A stretch of 17,450 nt of DNA from JBOHWJ01 sp050736615 (GTDB taxonomy: Bacteria > Desulfobacterota > Binatia > Binatales > Binataceae): assembly GCA_050736615.1 (NCBI GenBank), contig JBOHWL010000270.1, positions 1 through 17,450 on the forward strand. Direction: 5' to 3'. The notes beneath the pieces are model-generated. The model searched no databases, was not told the DNA's origin, and was given only the letters and a program-made list of their open reading frames with translations. Of this stretch, positions 1 through 7,347 are shown one piece after another; the stretch's first letter is position 1; each line of letters begins with the position of its first letter. The position numbers and the translations under genes were made by a program.

Positions 1-628
1 CGTCTCTACGTCCCAGGTAAAGCGGCCCAATGGCTTGCCCTCCGCCCATTGATCGGCTCCATCCACAACAGGCTCATCGAGCAGCAGTTCAGCGAGGTCT
101 TGCGCCTGGCCGCGTCAATCCAGCAAGGGACCGTCACAGCATCGCTGATTCTGCGCAAGCTGGGAGCCTATCCCCGCCAGAATAGCCTTGCTCTGGCGCT
201 ACGCGAAATCGGCAGAATCGAACGGACGCTGTTCACGCTCGCCTGGCTTGAAGATCCGGCTCTACGCCGTCGCGTCACGGCGGGGCTCAACAAGGGCGAA
301 GCTAAGGAACTCGCTCGCCAGAGCGGTGTTCTTCAATCGCCTTGGCGAGATCCGTGACCGCTCCTTTGAAAATCAGCAACACCGCGCAAGCGGGCTCAAT
401 TTGGTTGTCGCCGCTATCACGCTATGGAATACGGTCTATCTGGACCGCGCCGCCACCCTGCCCACCAAATCGCCGGCCTTCGACTCCGCCCTGCTGCAGC
501 ATGTCTCTCCGCTCGGCTGGGAGCACATCAATCTCACCGGCGATTACACTTGGCGCTCCCATAAAGGCGTGGCCAAAGGCGGCTTTAGGCCTCTCCGAAA
601 CCCCGCAACCGTCTTCCCCGCCCCTTAG
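1..628 (+). pseudogene. tnpA: Tn3-family transposase TnpA, C-terminal part, frameshifted
   Basis: This is the C-terminal part of a Tn3-family DDE transposase, the enzyme that joins 38-bp transposon ends to new target DNA. The gene runs in from the left edge of the window. Family-typical stretches are LYVPGKAAQW, RLIEQQFSEVLRLAASIQQG and IGRIERTLF in frame 1, then NSLARAVFFNRLGEIRDR, LNLVVAAITLWNTVYLDRA and SPLGWEHINLTGDY in frame 2. The reading frame changes at about 301-305, within GLNKGEA/RNSLARAVFF, and one extra base explains the shift. The stop codon at 626-628 lies inside the terminal repeat, as is usual in Tn21-like members. Identification as Tn3-family is secure. Whether the frameshift is real or a sequencing error is open. 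Confidence 0.88.
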
Positions 629-661
629 CGTACGTAAATTTACCTTTCTTGAGGTGCCCCC
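624..661. repeat. Tn3-family 38-bp terminal inverted repeat (transposon right end)
   Basis: The 38 bases begin with CTTAGCGTACGTAAAT and finish with GAGGTGCCCCC. This matches the layout of Tn21/Tn3-type ends, which read GGGG...CTAAG from the outside when taken in reverse complement. The repeat overlaps the tnpA stop codon, the standard arrangement at the transposase end. The transposon boundary is therefore at about 661 and the DNA to its right is flanking sequence. The partner repeat is outside the window, so the 5-bp target duplication (right copy would be 662-666, TGCAT) cannot be confirmed. Confidence 0.82.
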
Positions 662-831
662 TGCATCGACACGCTGCGCGCTACCAGGAGGCGGACCGGG
701 CCCTCCTTGGCCGCCGTGGAAGTCGAACAAATTGTCGCCTCCTCTGGTCTCATCCCCGGCATTCAACCATCCGCGGCGGGAAATGCGTAATGAAAGGTGC
801 TCACGAGTCCCACGGCTTCCACGGCATAACC

Positions 832-1566
832 TCATGGTCTCACCAGACGAGGCTCGAACATCCCTGTTGAGATCGACCTTGCGGCGGTCTCGCGGGCCAT
901 TTGCACGCGAAGCTGAGCGAACACGATTGAGTGCGCGATGAGGAAGAACGGCACCAGCACCGTTGGAACTAATGCCCAAGGTAGCGCCGTCATCGCCGCT
1001 GTGCCGACCCCGGCGTGAATGAGCTGGATTGGGGAGCCATTTCTCGACGTAATCCCAAGTACTACCGCGACGATCAACTCCAGAGCGCCAAACGCATTCC
1101 ACGGCGCAATGAAGCGATTATGGTTGGGCGAGCCTTTCGTCGCCAGCCACGCAACAGGGATCGCCAGCGCACCGGTCAAGAAGTCGCCCAAACCTGCGGA
1201 GTACGGGAACGGTCCAGCAAGCCTACCGGCAAGTGCCAGCAACACAAACAGCACACCACCGACGCGGATAAGGTTCATGCCGATCAGCAGCGGCATGGGG
1301 ATTGCGCGCAACGACTTTCGTGCCGCGGGGTAGGCGAGAGCCAAGGCGGCCGTGGTCGCGAGTGGGAAGGCGAATAAGGCTAGGATTGTACGCGGGTCTG
1401 CAAGATCGCCGGCTCCGGCAACCGCCGCGGCCAAGCCAACCCAAGCCCCGACTCCGGCCGCCAGCGCGAGCCGTCCGGGAAGTTGAATGGGCATCGTAGT
1501 GACGACACCAGTGAGAACAACGGCGATTGCCGTTGCCGCCAATATCGTTCCCATCGCGTCAAGCAT
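832..1566 (-). CDS. Polytopic membrane protein of unknown function
   Basis: The predicted protein has 244 residues and about seven hydrophobic spans, including GTILAATAIAVVLTGVV, LALAAGVGAWVGLAAAVAG, TILALFAFPLATTAALALAY and a C-terminal ALVPTVLVPFFLIAHSIVFA. It is therefore an inner-membrane protein. I do not recognise its family and see no catalytic motif. The start at 1566 was chosen over 1578 because a strong GGAGG lies five bases upstream of it. The gene is transcribed away from the LysR regulator at 1815, and 29 bp separate it from a small upstream ORF on the same strand. LysR proteins often control a divergent neighbour, so control of this gene by that regulator is likely but inferred. 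The 170 bp between its 3' end and the Tn3 repeat show no gene. Confidence 0.72.
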   Translation of the reverse strand: MLDAMGTILAATAIAVVLTGVVTTMPIQLPGRLALAAGVGAWVGLAAAVAGAGDLADPRTILALFAFPLATTAALALAYPAARKSLRAIPMPLLIGMNLIRVGGVLFVLLALAGRLAGPFPYSAGLGDFLTGALAIPVAWLATKGSPNHNRFIAPWNAFGALELIVAVVLGITSRNGSPIQLIHAGVGTAAMTALPWALVPTVLVPFFLIAHSIVFAQLRVQMARETAARSISTGMFEPRLVRP

Positions 1567-1595
1567 GTCAACCTCCATGTATCGGTATTTCCTAA

Positions 1596-1775
1596 TCAGA
1601 CAGAAGCAGCGGGTATGTTTTTAGCCGAGCAGACAATTGCGTCCGTTCGGCATTGTTCGTCCGAGAGTGGCGCCACAAGCCGTTGAGGTGTGGCTGGGAC
1701 GGGTGGGTGCTCTGGGCCTTCTGTGCTCATCGGTTTCCCATCAAAACGGTACGCTTGGAAGCCGACGGCGAACAT
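1596..1775 (-). CDS. Small hypothetical ORF between the LysR regulator and the membrane protein
   Basis: The 59-codon ORF begins MFAVGFQAYRFDGKPM and ends CSAKNIPAASV. It occupies most of the divergent intergenic space, starts ten bases from the dyad at 1785-1809, and stops 29 bp before the start of the membrane protein on the same strand. A purine-rich GAAGAGA stretch precedes the ATG but is not a strong ribosome-binding site. The family is not recognised. It could be the first gene of the operon controlled by the LysR regulator, or a chance ORF in a leader region. Position is the main argument for it; composition alone does not settle it. Confidence 0.3.
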   Translation of the reverse strand: MFAVGFQAYRFDGKPMSTEGPEHPPVPATPQRLVAPLSDEQCRTDAIVCSAKNIPAASV

Positions 1776-1784
1776 AGTTTTCTC

Positions 1785-1809
1785 TTCACATTTGATGTAC
1801 AAAAGTGAA
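1785..1809. promoter_or_regulatory. Interrupted palindrome in the lysR divergent region
   Basis: Arms TTCACATTTG and CAAAAGTGAA are complementary at nine of ten positions around a five-base spacer (ATGTA). The site lies six bases before the regulator's ATG and ten bases before the small divergent ORF. It fits an operator, probably for autoregulation by the LysR protein or for a divergent promoter. No protein assignment can be made from sequence alone. Confidence 0.5.
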
Positions 1810-1814
1810 CACAA

Positions 1815-2741
1815 ATGGCTGCCAGCTGGCGGTGGGACGACATTCGTTTCTTTCTGGCGGCGGCGCGCGAGGGGAGCCTTTTGGGCGCGGCCAGAGCGCT
1901 CGGCGTTGATCACGTCACTGTGGGACGCCGCATCGCAGCCCTCGAAGACCAACTCCGCACGAAACTGTTGAGCCGAACTCCTGATGGCCTCGCCCCGACT
2001 TCGGCCGGTCAGACAATTCTGAAGCAATGTGAAACCATGCAAGGGGCCGCGCTGGAGTTGGAGAGGATGATCGCGGGCCAGGACACCCGCACCGCGGGGG
2101 CCGTCCGTATGAGGGCTACTGACGTACTGAGCTGTCGCGTTTTAATGCCGGTGGTTGTCGCGCTTCGGAAAAGCCATCCCGAACTTCAGATTGACTTGCT
2201 CACCGGGGTTCGCTCGCTGGATATCGCGCGCCGGGAGGCCGACTTAGCCGTGCGTGTCAGCACCGTTCGACCGACCGAGTCGCAGCTCGTCTGTCGAAAG
2301 CTCGGGGAAATTGGCTTCACGCTCTACGCATCAAGCCAATATTTGGCGCGGCGTGGCACTCCGGTGAGGGGGCAGGGGCTTGCCAATCATGACCTGATTA
2401 GCTTTCCCGGTATGCCCCGGCTCGTTCGCCCGTTCTTCTTGGGAGAGTCGCTGGAAGGCGCGCGCTACGCGGTCCGCAGCAACGACCAGCATGTTCAATT
2501 GACGGCTGCTTGCGAGGGCCTCGGCATCTGCGAGCTGGCGTGCTTCTTTGGCGACAGTCATCCCGAGGTGGTGCGCGTATGGTCGGAGGAGCCTCCCAAC
2601 TTTCGTCCAGTCTGGCTGATAACGCATCAGGATCTGCGGAGGGCGACCAGGGTTCGTGTTGTTTCCGCGGCAATCGCGGCCGCGTTCGAGCGCAAGGCGG
2701 AGACCCTGCGTTACGGCCGCCCGCGGCTGGCACGGAAGTGA
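1815..2741 (+). CDS. LysR-family transcriptional regulator
   Basis: The 308-residue length is typical of LysR regulators. The N-terminal winged helix-turn-helix is clear: DDIRFFLAAAREGSLLGAAR, then ALGVDHVTVGRRIAALEDQL, then LLSRTPDGLAPTSAGQ. A linker helix (about 60-85) leads into a two-lobed effector-binding domain (about 90-295), with DLLTGVRSLDIARREADLAVRV and a C-terminal lobe around LTAACEGLGICELACF. The opening with a tryptophan-aspartate pair and the VDHVTVGRRI recognition helix resemble the subgroup that controls adjacent catabolic or efflux genes. The start at 1815 gives the canonical N-terminus, although no strong ribosome-binding site is visible and a dyad abuts it. The effector is unknown. 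The likely target is the divergent membrane-protein transcription unit. Confidence 0.93.
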   Translation: MAASWRWDDIRFFLAAAREGSLLGAARALGVDHVTVGRRIAALEDQLRTKLLSRTPDGLAPTSAGQTILKQCETMQGAALELERMIAGQDTRTAGAVRMRATDVLSCRVLMPVVVALRKSHPELQIDLLTGVRSLDIARREADLAVRVSTVRPTESQLVCRKLGEIGFTLYASSQYLARRGTPVRGQGLANHDLISFPGMPRLVRPFFLGESLEGARYAVRSNDQHVQLTAACEGLGICELACFFGDSHPEVVRVWSEEPPNFRPVWLITHQDLRRATRVRVVSAAIAAAFERKAETLRYGRPRLARK

Positions 2742-3060
2742 GTGACGCTCGTCCTGCCCTTTTTATCTGTCATAAGGTCCTTGGTGTGTAGCCGTGGTCG
2801 CCCTGCCGGTTAAGAGAGTGGAGTAGGGCGGTTATCATCCCTACCCGGTGTTGATCCATTCGACATTAGCTCTAACCGAATCTCGGTTTGCGACAGAGAA
2901 ATTCTTTAAATCCCGCTGCGAGTGCGGGGTGTTGGCGTGCGTACGTCAGCATCATTTGACCGGCTTGACTTAGCGAAACAAAGCGCTTAGCGTAAATACT
3001 AAGATTGGGAGATAGTGTCGCGGCAGGATGGGCGAGGAAGTTGAATGATGGAGTCAGTTG
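2742..3060. other. Intergenic stretch without a recognisable gene; weak promoter near its right end
   Basis: No ORF here resembles a known family. A TTGACT at 2965-2970 is followed after 17 bases by TAGCGT (2988-2993), a possible weak sigma-70 promoter for the small basic gene at 3061. CTTAGCG occurs twice close together around 2968-2992. A GC-rich stretch at about 2785-2850 could be a remnant of a mobile-element end, but I cannot name it. Confidence 0.3.
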
Positions 3061-3264
3061 ATGAAACGACGGCGGCGCAAGAATCCGCACGCGGTGGCCC
3101 TTGGGCGGCTGGGTGGACTGGTGCGCAGCGCGGCCAAGCGGCGGGCCAATCGCGCCAACGGCCGCAAGGGCGGCCTGGTCAAAAGCCGCAAGAAGGCCAT
3201 CGCCGCCCGCCGCAACGCACGGCGTCCGCGTCCCGGCCGCCGCAGGAAATCGTCGAAGCATTGA
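3061..3264 (+). CDS. Small arginine/lysine-rich protein with a duplicated GRxGGLVKS motif
   Basis: The 67-residue protein is extremely basic, beginning MKRRRRKNPHAVALGRLGG and ending in an Arg/Lys/Pro-rich tail. Two similar segments follow each other: GRLGGLVRSAAKRRANR (about 15-31) and GRKGGLVKSRKKAIAAR (about 34-50). The NPHAVALGRLGG pattern recalls small, poorly characterised basic proteins found in soil bacteria. Nucleic-acid binding is suggested by composition only. ATG 3061 is preferred over TTG 3058; a GGAG lies nine bases upstream. The gene ends 87 bp before the start of the RNase HII gene, so co-transcription is plausible and would fit a nucleic-acid role. Confidence 0.6.
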   Translation: MKRRRRKNPHAVALGRLGGLVRSAAKRRANRANGRKGGLVKSRKKAIAARRNARRPRPGRRRKSSKH

Positions 3265-3351
3265 GCGCGCTAATCCGTGCGCGCTTCGGCGCGCGCGCGA
3301 TCGGGCTGGGCGCCTGCGGAATCGGTTTCGCCGGCGGCGAAGGCGCGCGAC

Positions 3352-3960
3352 ATGCGGGTGCGGCCTGATTTCACCCGGGAGCGTGAACTGTGGAGCCGGG
3401 GCGCGGCCACGATGGTACTCGCGCCAGATGCCGCGCTCGACGGGTTGGCCGACTCAAAGTTGCTCTCGCCCAGGCGCCGCGAGGCGCTTTTCGACGCGAT
3501 CAAGGCGCGTGCGGTGGCCATCGGGATCGGACGGGCGAAGGTGGAGGAGGTGGATCGACTGAACGTCTACTGGGCGGCAATGGAGGCCCGCCGCCGCGCG
3601 GTGAAGGCGTTACCGATTACTCCGGACCATGTCTTGGTCGACGGCCAGCGCCGCATCGCCGGCTGCCATGTCCTGCAGACGCCGGTCGTTGACGGCGACG
3701 CGCTGAGCGGATCGATCGCGGCGGCGTCAATCGTGGCCAAGGTGACGCACGATCGGCTGATGAAGGAACATGCACGGCTGCACCCAGGTTACGGCTTCGA
3801 ACACCACAATGGCTACTGCACAGCCGTTCATCTGGCGGCACTCGAGCGGCTAGGAGCGCTTCCGCTCCATCGGCGTTCATTCGCGCCGGTGCGAGTGACG
3901 GAAAGCACGCGGCGCCAGCTTCCGCTCGACTTCGAGACGGCACTATGGCGCTTGCTATAA
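3352..3960 (+). CDS. rnhB: Ribonuclease HII family protein lacking the first catalytic motif
   Basis: RNase HII cuts the RNA strand of RNA-DNA hybrids and starts removal of single ribonucleotides from DNA. Family blocks are DGLADSKLLSPRRREALFDAI (about 30-50), EEVDRLNV (65-72), VLVDG with Asp97, GDALSGSIAAASIVAKVTHDR with Asp116, PGYGFEHHNGYCTAVHLAAL, and HRRSFAPV. Missing is the N-terminal block VAGVDE(A/V)GRGPLAGP that supplies the first Asp-Glu pair of the active site. The text jumps from RPDFTRERELWSRG straight to AATMVLAPD, implying an in-frame loss of about 20 codons near 3400-3412. The enzyme is probably inactive or altered. ATG 3352 was chosen because MRVRPDFTRE matches the usual start; a GTG at 3277 is also in frame. 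The stop codon overlaps the promoter of the next operon. Confidence 0.85.
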   Translation: MRVRPDFTRERELWSRGAATMVLAPDAALDGLADSKLLSPRRREALFDAIKARAVAIGIGRAKVEEVDRLNVYWAAMEARRRAVKALPITPDHVLVDGQRRIAGCHVLQTPVVDGDALSGSIAAASIVAKVTHDRLMKEHARLHPGYGFEHHNGYCTAVHLAALERLGALPLHRRSFAPVRVTESTRRQLPLDFETALWRLL

Positions 3961-3984
3961 TAGTGACGTATATGTGACTATTAT
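3956..3984 (+). promoter_or_regulatory. Promoter and palindromic operator of the toxin-antitoxin operon
   Basis: A perfect TATAAT -10 box (3956-3961) lies at the end of the RNase HII gene. It is embedded in a 28-bp palindrome (3957-3984) with arms ATAATAGT and ACTATTAT; 12 of 14 base pairs are complementary. The palindrome ends exactly where the toxin start codon begins. No good -35 box is visible. This is the expected layout for autorepression by an antitoxin or by the toxin-antitoxin complex, which would block RNA polymerase at the -10 box. Confidence 0.72.
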
Positions 3985-4338
3985 GTGGGCGACGCGATAA
4001 CAGTCGTCGAATACGTTCGCGAAGACGGGTCGAGCCCCTATCGGAGCTGGTTCGAGAGCCTGGACGCGCCGGCCGCCGCCAAAATGACTACCGCGGTACT
4101 CAGGCTGGAGGCGGACAATACTTCGCGGGTGAAGTGGATCGGCACTATCGGCGAATGCCGCATTGACTGGGGCCCCGGCTACCGAATTTATCTGGCGAAA
4201 GACGGTGACACTCTGATGATCCTGCTCGGTGGAGACACGAAGCAACGCCAGCGCACCGATATCGCGCGGGCGAAAGAACTGTGGGCCGAATACAAGGCGC
4301 GCAAAGCGGCGGCCACGCAGCCAAAGCGCAAGAGGTAA
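3985..4338 (+). CDS. higB: HigB/RelE-like toxin (Gp49 family)
   Basis: The 117-residue protein matches the phage-derived Gp49-like 'addiction module killer' group of the RelE/ParE superfamily, which usually act as ribosome-dependent mRNA interferases. Visible family features are SSPYRSWFESLDAPAAAKM, then VKWIGTIGECRIDWGPGYRIYLAKDGD, then LLGGDTKQRQRTDIARAKELW. The tail is lysine-rich. The start is GTG at 3985; the overlapping ATG at 3983 soon hits a stop in its own frame. There is little room for a ribosome-binding site because the operator palindrome abuts the start. The antitoxin follows after six bases, and the toxin-first order is typical of HigBA systems. Confidence 0.86.
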   Translation: MGDAITVVEYVREDGSSPYRSWFESLDAPAAAKMTTAVLRLEADNTSRVKWIGTIGECRIDWGPGYRIYLAKDGDTLMILLGGDTKQRQRTDIARAKELWAEYKARKAAATQPKRKR

Positions 4339-4344
4339 AGAACA

Positions 4345-4668
4345 ATGGCGCTGACCCGCGATTTCAAAGAAACCATCGTGGCGCGCATTCAACGCGATCC
4401 GGATTTCGCGCGGGCGCTACTCGATGAGGCAGCCACGCTTTTCCTTAACGGTGAACCCGACACCGCTCGACTTATTCTGCGCGACATCGTCAATGCTACC
4501 GTCGGATTTGAGAAGCTTGCGGCCAAGACCGCTAAACCCACAAAGAGCCTGCATCGGATGCTTTCCAAGCAAGGCAATCCCACGATGGACAATCTGGCGA
4601 CCATCCTCAATGTGGTGCGAAAGGAGCTTGGCGTGCAGATTCAGACTCGCACTATCAAAGCCGCCTGA
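4345..4668 (+). CDS. higA: HigA-like antitoxin with a Cro/XRE-type helix-turn-helix
   Basis: The 107-residue protein is the partner of the preceding toxin. Its N-terminal half (FKETIVARIQRDPDFARALLDEAATLFLNGE) is helical. The C-terminal half holds a helix-turn-helix of the 'addiction module antidote' type: GFEKLAAKTAKPTKSLHRML, then GNPTMDNLATILNVVRKELG. It should neutralise the toxin and bind the operator at 3957-3984. AGAGGTAAAGAAC before the ATG gives a good ribosome-binding site, and the six-base gap to the toxin implies coupled expression. A recombinase gene starts 86 bp downstream, so the pair may stabilise a mobile segment. Confidence 0.86.
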   Translation: MALTRDFKETIVARIQRDPDFARALLDEAATLFLNGEPDTARLILRDIVNATVGFEKLAAKTAKPTKSLHRMLSKQGNPTMDNLATILNVVRKELGVQIQTRTIKAA

Positions 4669-4754
4669 ACGGCCCTCGGTAATAATCGCTTTTGCTGTCC
4701 CGCTATCTTGCTTTATGTGCTATCTGGAGAATCGGCAGGGGAGGGCGTCCGGGA

Positions 4755-5743
4755 ATGGCCAGCCAGCCGATCCTGCTGACCGACGAAATCGTACCGCCAC
4801 CGGCGCTGATCCGCGCCGGGCTGGAGGCGCTGGCCATTATCCGCGCCCAGGGCGAGCGTACCAGCCGCCGCTTCATCGAGTTCTTTGCCGCCAGCATCCG
4901 CATCCGCAACACCCGCATGGCCTACGCGCGCGCGGTAAAACAATTCTTCGACTGGTGCGAGAAGCGCCAGCTTAAGCTCGCCGACATCGAAGCGATCATG
5001 GTGGCGGCCTATATCGAGCAGCTCGGCGGCGAGGCCTCCAAGCCGACCGTCAAACAGCACCTGGCCGCCATCCGCAAGCTGCTCGACTATCTCACCACCG
5101 GCGGCGTGCTCGAGGTCAACCCGGCAGCCTCGGTGCGCGGCCCCAAGTACGTGGTCCGGCGCGGCAAGACCCTGGTGCTGGCGGCCGCCGAGGCGCGCGC
5201 CTGCTCGATTCAATTGAAAGCGATAGTTTAATTGGACGGCGCGACCGGGCGCTCATCGCGACCATGGTCTTTAGCTTCACGCGAGTCGGCACGGTTGTGA
5301 CGATGCGGGTGGGGGATTATTTTCAGCACCGCCAGCGCTGGTGGCTGCGGCTGCACGAAAAAGGCGGCAAGCGCCACGAGGCGCCCTGTCATCCGCAACT
5401 GGAGGAGTACCTCAACGCCTGGATCGTCGCGGCGAGAATTGGGCGCGATAAAAGGAGTCCGCTATTTCGTGGTATCGGCAAAGGCGATGAGTTGAGCGCC
5501 AAAGCGATGTCGCGTTTCGACGTTTTTCATATGATCAAGCGGCGGGTCAAGGCCGCTGCCCTGCCCTACTCAACCTGTTGCCACACCTTCCGCGCCACCG
5601 GCATCACCACCTACGTGCAAAACGGCGGCACGCGCGAGCACGCCCGGGTTATCGCCAATCACGAATCGCCCAAGACCACTAAACTCTATGACCGCACCCG
5701 CGAAGAAATGTTCGTCGACGAGATCGGCAGCATCAAAATCTGA
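4755..5743 (+). pseudogene. Tyrosine recombinase / phage-type integrase, broken by one frameshift
   Basis: The N-terminal SAM-like core-binding domain is readable in one frame (RNTRMAYARAVKQFFDWCEK, then TVKQHLAAIRKLLDYL). The catalytic domain is in another: DRALIATMVFSFTRVGTVVT supplies Arg, then EKGGK, CCHTFRATG (HxxR), ANHESPKTTKLYDRT with the nucleophile Tyr. All catalytic residues appear present. The frame breaks near 5199-5201, where EARA is followed in the other frame by LLDSIESDSLIGRRDRA; one missing base accounts for it. The start at 4755 gives the usual MASQPILL-like opening. As read, translation would stop at 5231 without a catalytic domain. No attachment site or tRNA target was seen nearby. 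Confidence 0.85.
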
Positions 5744-5905
5744 AGCATCTTCCGACAAGTTCTCCTACAGCCATCTTACTGGCGCCAGCTTGGGAATTGG
5801 TGGACCTCCGGCCATCTGAATCGTGCCATTCGTATTCGAAGCATACGAGATTCCCGTAAAATACAGGTCTTTCATTCTGCCCGGCGGCAAGCGATCGGTG
5901 CCCGA

Positions 5906-7303
5906 TTAGCTCTTGCGTTTGTCGACTTGTCCTAAAAGATAGACCAGCCCCTCGGACATAGTCGGGTGAGCGAAGATAGCGTCGCCCAACACGGCATACG
6001 GCAGTCGCCCAACCATCGCGGTCTGAACCGCCGCCATCAGCTCGCTTGCCTCGATACCAAACGCGGTGAAGCCGACAATTTCGTCGCTCTCTTTGCCGAT
6101 CAGCATCTTCATAAAGCCGCGCGGCTCGGCAATTGTGTGGGTGCGGAGCACATTTGCCATCGGCAGTTTCGCGACGCGATATTGGATTTTGTCGCGCTTG
6201 GCCTCGGTCTCGTTGCGGCCGACGCGCGCCAGTTCCGGATCGGTGAACATGCAGAACGGCACGAGGCGATCCTTCGTGGTTCGATTGCCGCCCTTTAAGT
6301 TGTCACGCACTACGCGGAAATCGTGGTACGCGACGTGCGTGAATTGCGGACTGCCCGCGCAATCGCCCATCGCCCACACGTTGGATGCGGTCGTCTCAAG
6401 CCGATGATTGACCTTGATATAGCCACGCGCGTCGAGCTCGACGCCGGCTTGCTCCAGTCCGATTCCTTTCGTATTCGGCGTCCGACCGACGGAGACGAGA
6501 AGATCGGTACCTTCGATGATCCGTTCACCGGGACCGTCTTTTGCGTAGACCCGAACCTCCTTTCCTGAATGTCCCTCAACCTGAGAGACCTGAGTGCCGA
6601 GCAACACCTCGATTCCCTCGTCGTGAAACAAATCAAGCAGAGCGGCGCCGACGTCTGCATCTTCCCGCTCGGCGAGCTGCGGGCCTCGTTCGATCACGGT
6701 CACATCCGATCCGAACCGCCGCACCGCCTGCGCGAGTTCAAGGCCAATATAGCCTCCGCCAATCACTATGAGATGACGTGGCAGACGATCGAGATCGAGC
6801 ACCTCGATATGGGTCATTGGATTCGACGCGGCCAGTCCGGGAACATTGGGCATCGTCGAATGCGAACCCAGGTCGAGGAAGATACGTTCGCCGATAATCC
6901 GTCGAGTGCCGCCATCGTTGAGCGCGACCTCAATCGTTTTCGGAGCGACGAAGCGGCCTTCACCCATGATCAATTCTAGTCCGGCGTCCGCGGTACGCTT
7001 GGCGTGGAACTGATGTTCCGCTTCCACCATCTTGCGTTTGCGCTGCTGAACGCCGGCCATGTTGATTCGGAGTTGATCCATCTCCAGTCCGAATTCAGCG
7101 CCACGCCGCACCAGCGATGCTACTCGCGCGGAGTAGATCACGTTCTTGCTCGGCAGGCACGCAATATTCGGGCACGAACCACCGAGCCATTTCCGCTCGA
7201 CCATCGCAGTGCGATGACCCTCATCGGCCATCGTCCAGGCTGTCCATTTACCGGCTTCTCCGCTTCCTAGAACTAGAGTTTCGTATTTTTCTTCGTCAAC
7301 CAT
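5906..7303 (-). CDS. Mercuric-reductase-like FAD/NAD(P) disulfide oxidoreductase
   Basis: This is an intact 465-residue class I pyridine nucleotide-disulfide oxidoreductase. The FAD-binding motif is GSGEAG (13-18), the redox-active pair is GGSCPNIACLPSK (Cys44 and Cys49), the NAD(P) motif is GGGYIG (182-187), the second FAD site is NVWAMGDCAG, and the C-terminal base is in HPTMSE (His446, Glu451). It lacks an N-terminal metal-binding HMA domain and the C-terminal vicinal cysteines of true MerA, so a mercury role is not supported; the substrate is unknown. AGGAG eight bases before the ATG supports the start. It is the last gene of the minus-strand cluster, starting 44 bp after the end of the hydrolase relic, and its intactness contrasts with the decayed upstream genes. 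Confidence 0.93.
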   Translation of the reverse strand: MVDEEKYETLVLGSGEAGKWTAWTMADEGHRTAMVERKWLGGSCPNIACLPSKNVIYSARVASLVRRGAEFGLEMDQLRINMAGVQQRKRKMVEAEHQFHAKRTADAGLELIMGEGRFVAPKTIEVALNDGGTRRIIGERIFLDLGSHSTMPNVPGLAASNPMTHIEVLDLDRLPRHLIVIGGGYIGLELAQAVRRFGSDVTVIERGPQLAEREDADVGAALLDLFHDEGIEVLLGTQVSQVEGHSGKEVRVYAKDGPGERIIEGTDLLVSVGRTPNTKGIGLEQAGVELDARGYIKVNHRLETTASNVWAMGDCAGSPQFTHVAYHDFRVVRDNLKGGNRTTKDRLVPFCMFTDPELARVGRNETEAKRDKIQYRVAKLPMANVLRTHTIAEPRGFMKMLIGKESDEIVGFTAFGIEASELMAAVQTAMVGRLPYAVLGDAIFAHPTMSEGLVYLLGQVDKRKS

Positions 7304-7347
7304 TGGCCCATCTCCTTAATAGTGACCATGGGTTGGTCCGAGCTTTA

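Noticed and set aside
422..1102. Long minus-strand ORF across the Tn3 end and the membrane-protein gene
   Set aside because: It is antisense to tnpA and crosses the transposon boundary; no family motif and composition typical of a GC-rich shadow frame.
5830..5848. TCGTAT/ATACGA hairpin downstream of the integrase
   Set aside because: Only six AT-rich base pairs and no T tract; too weak to call a terminator.
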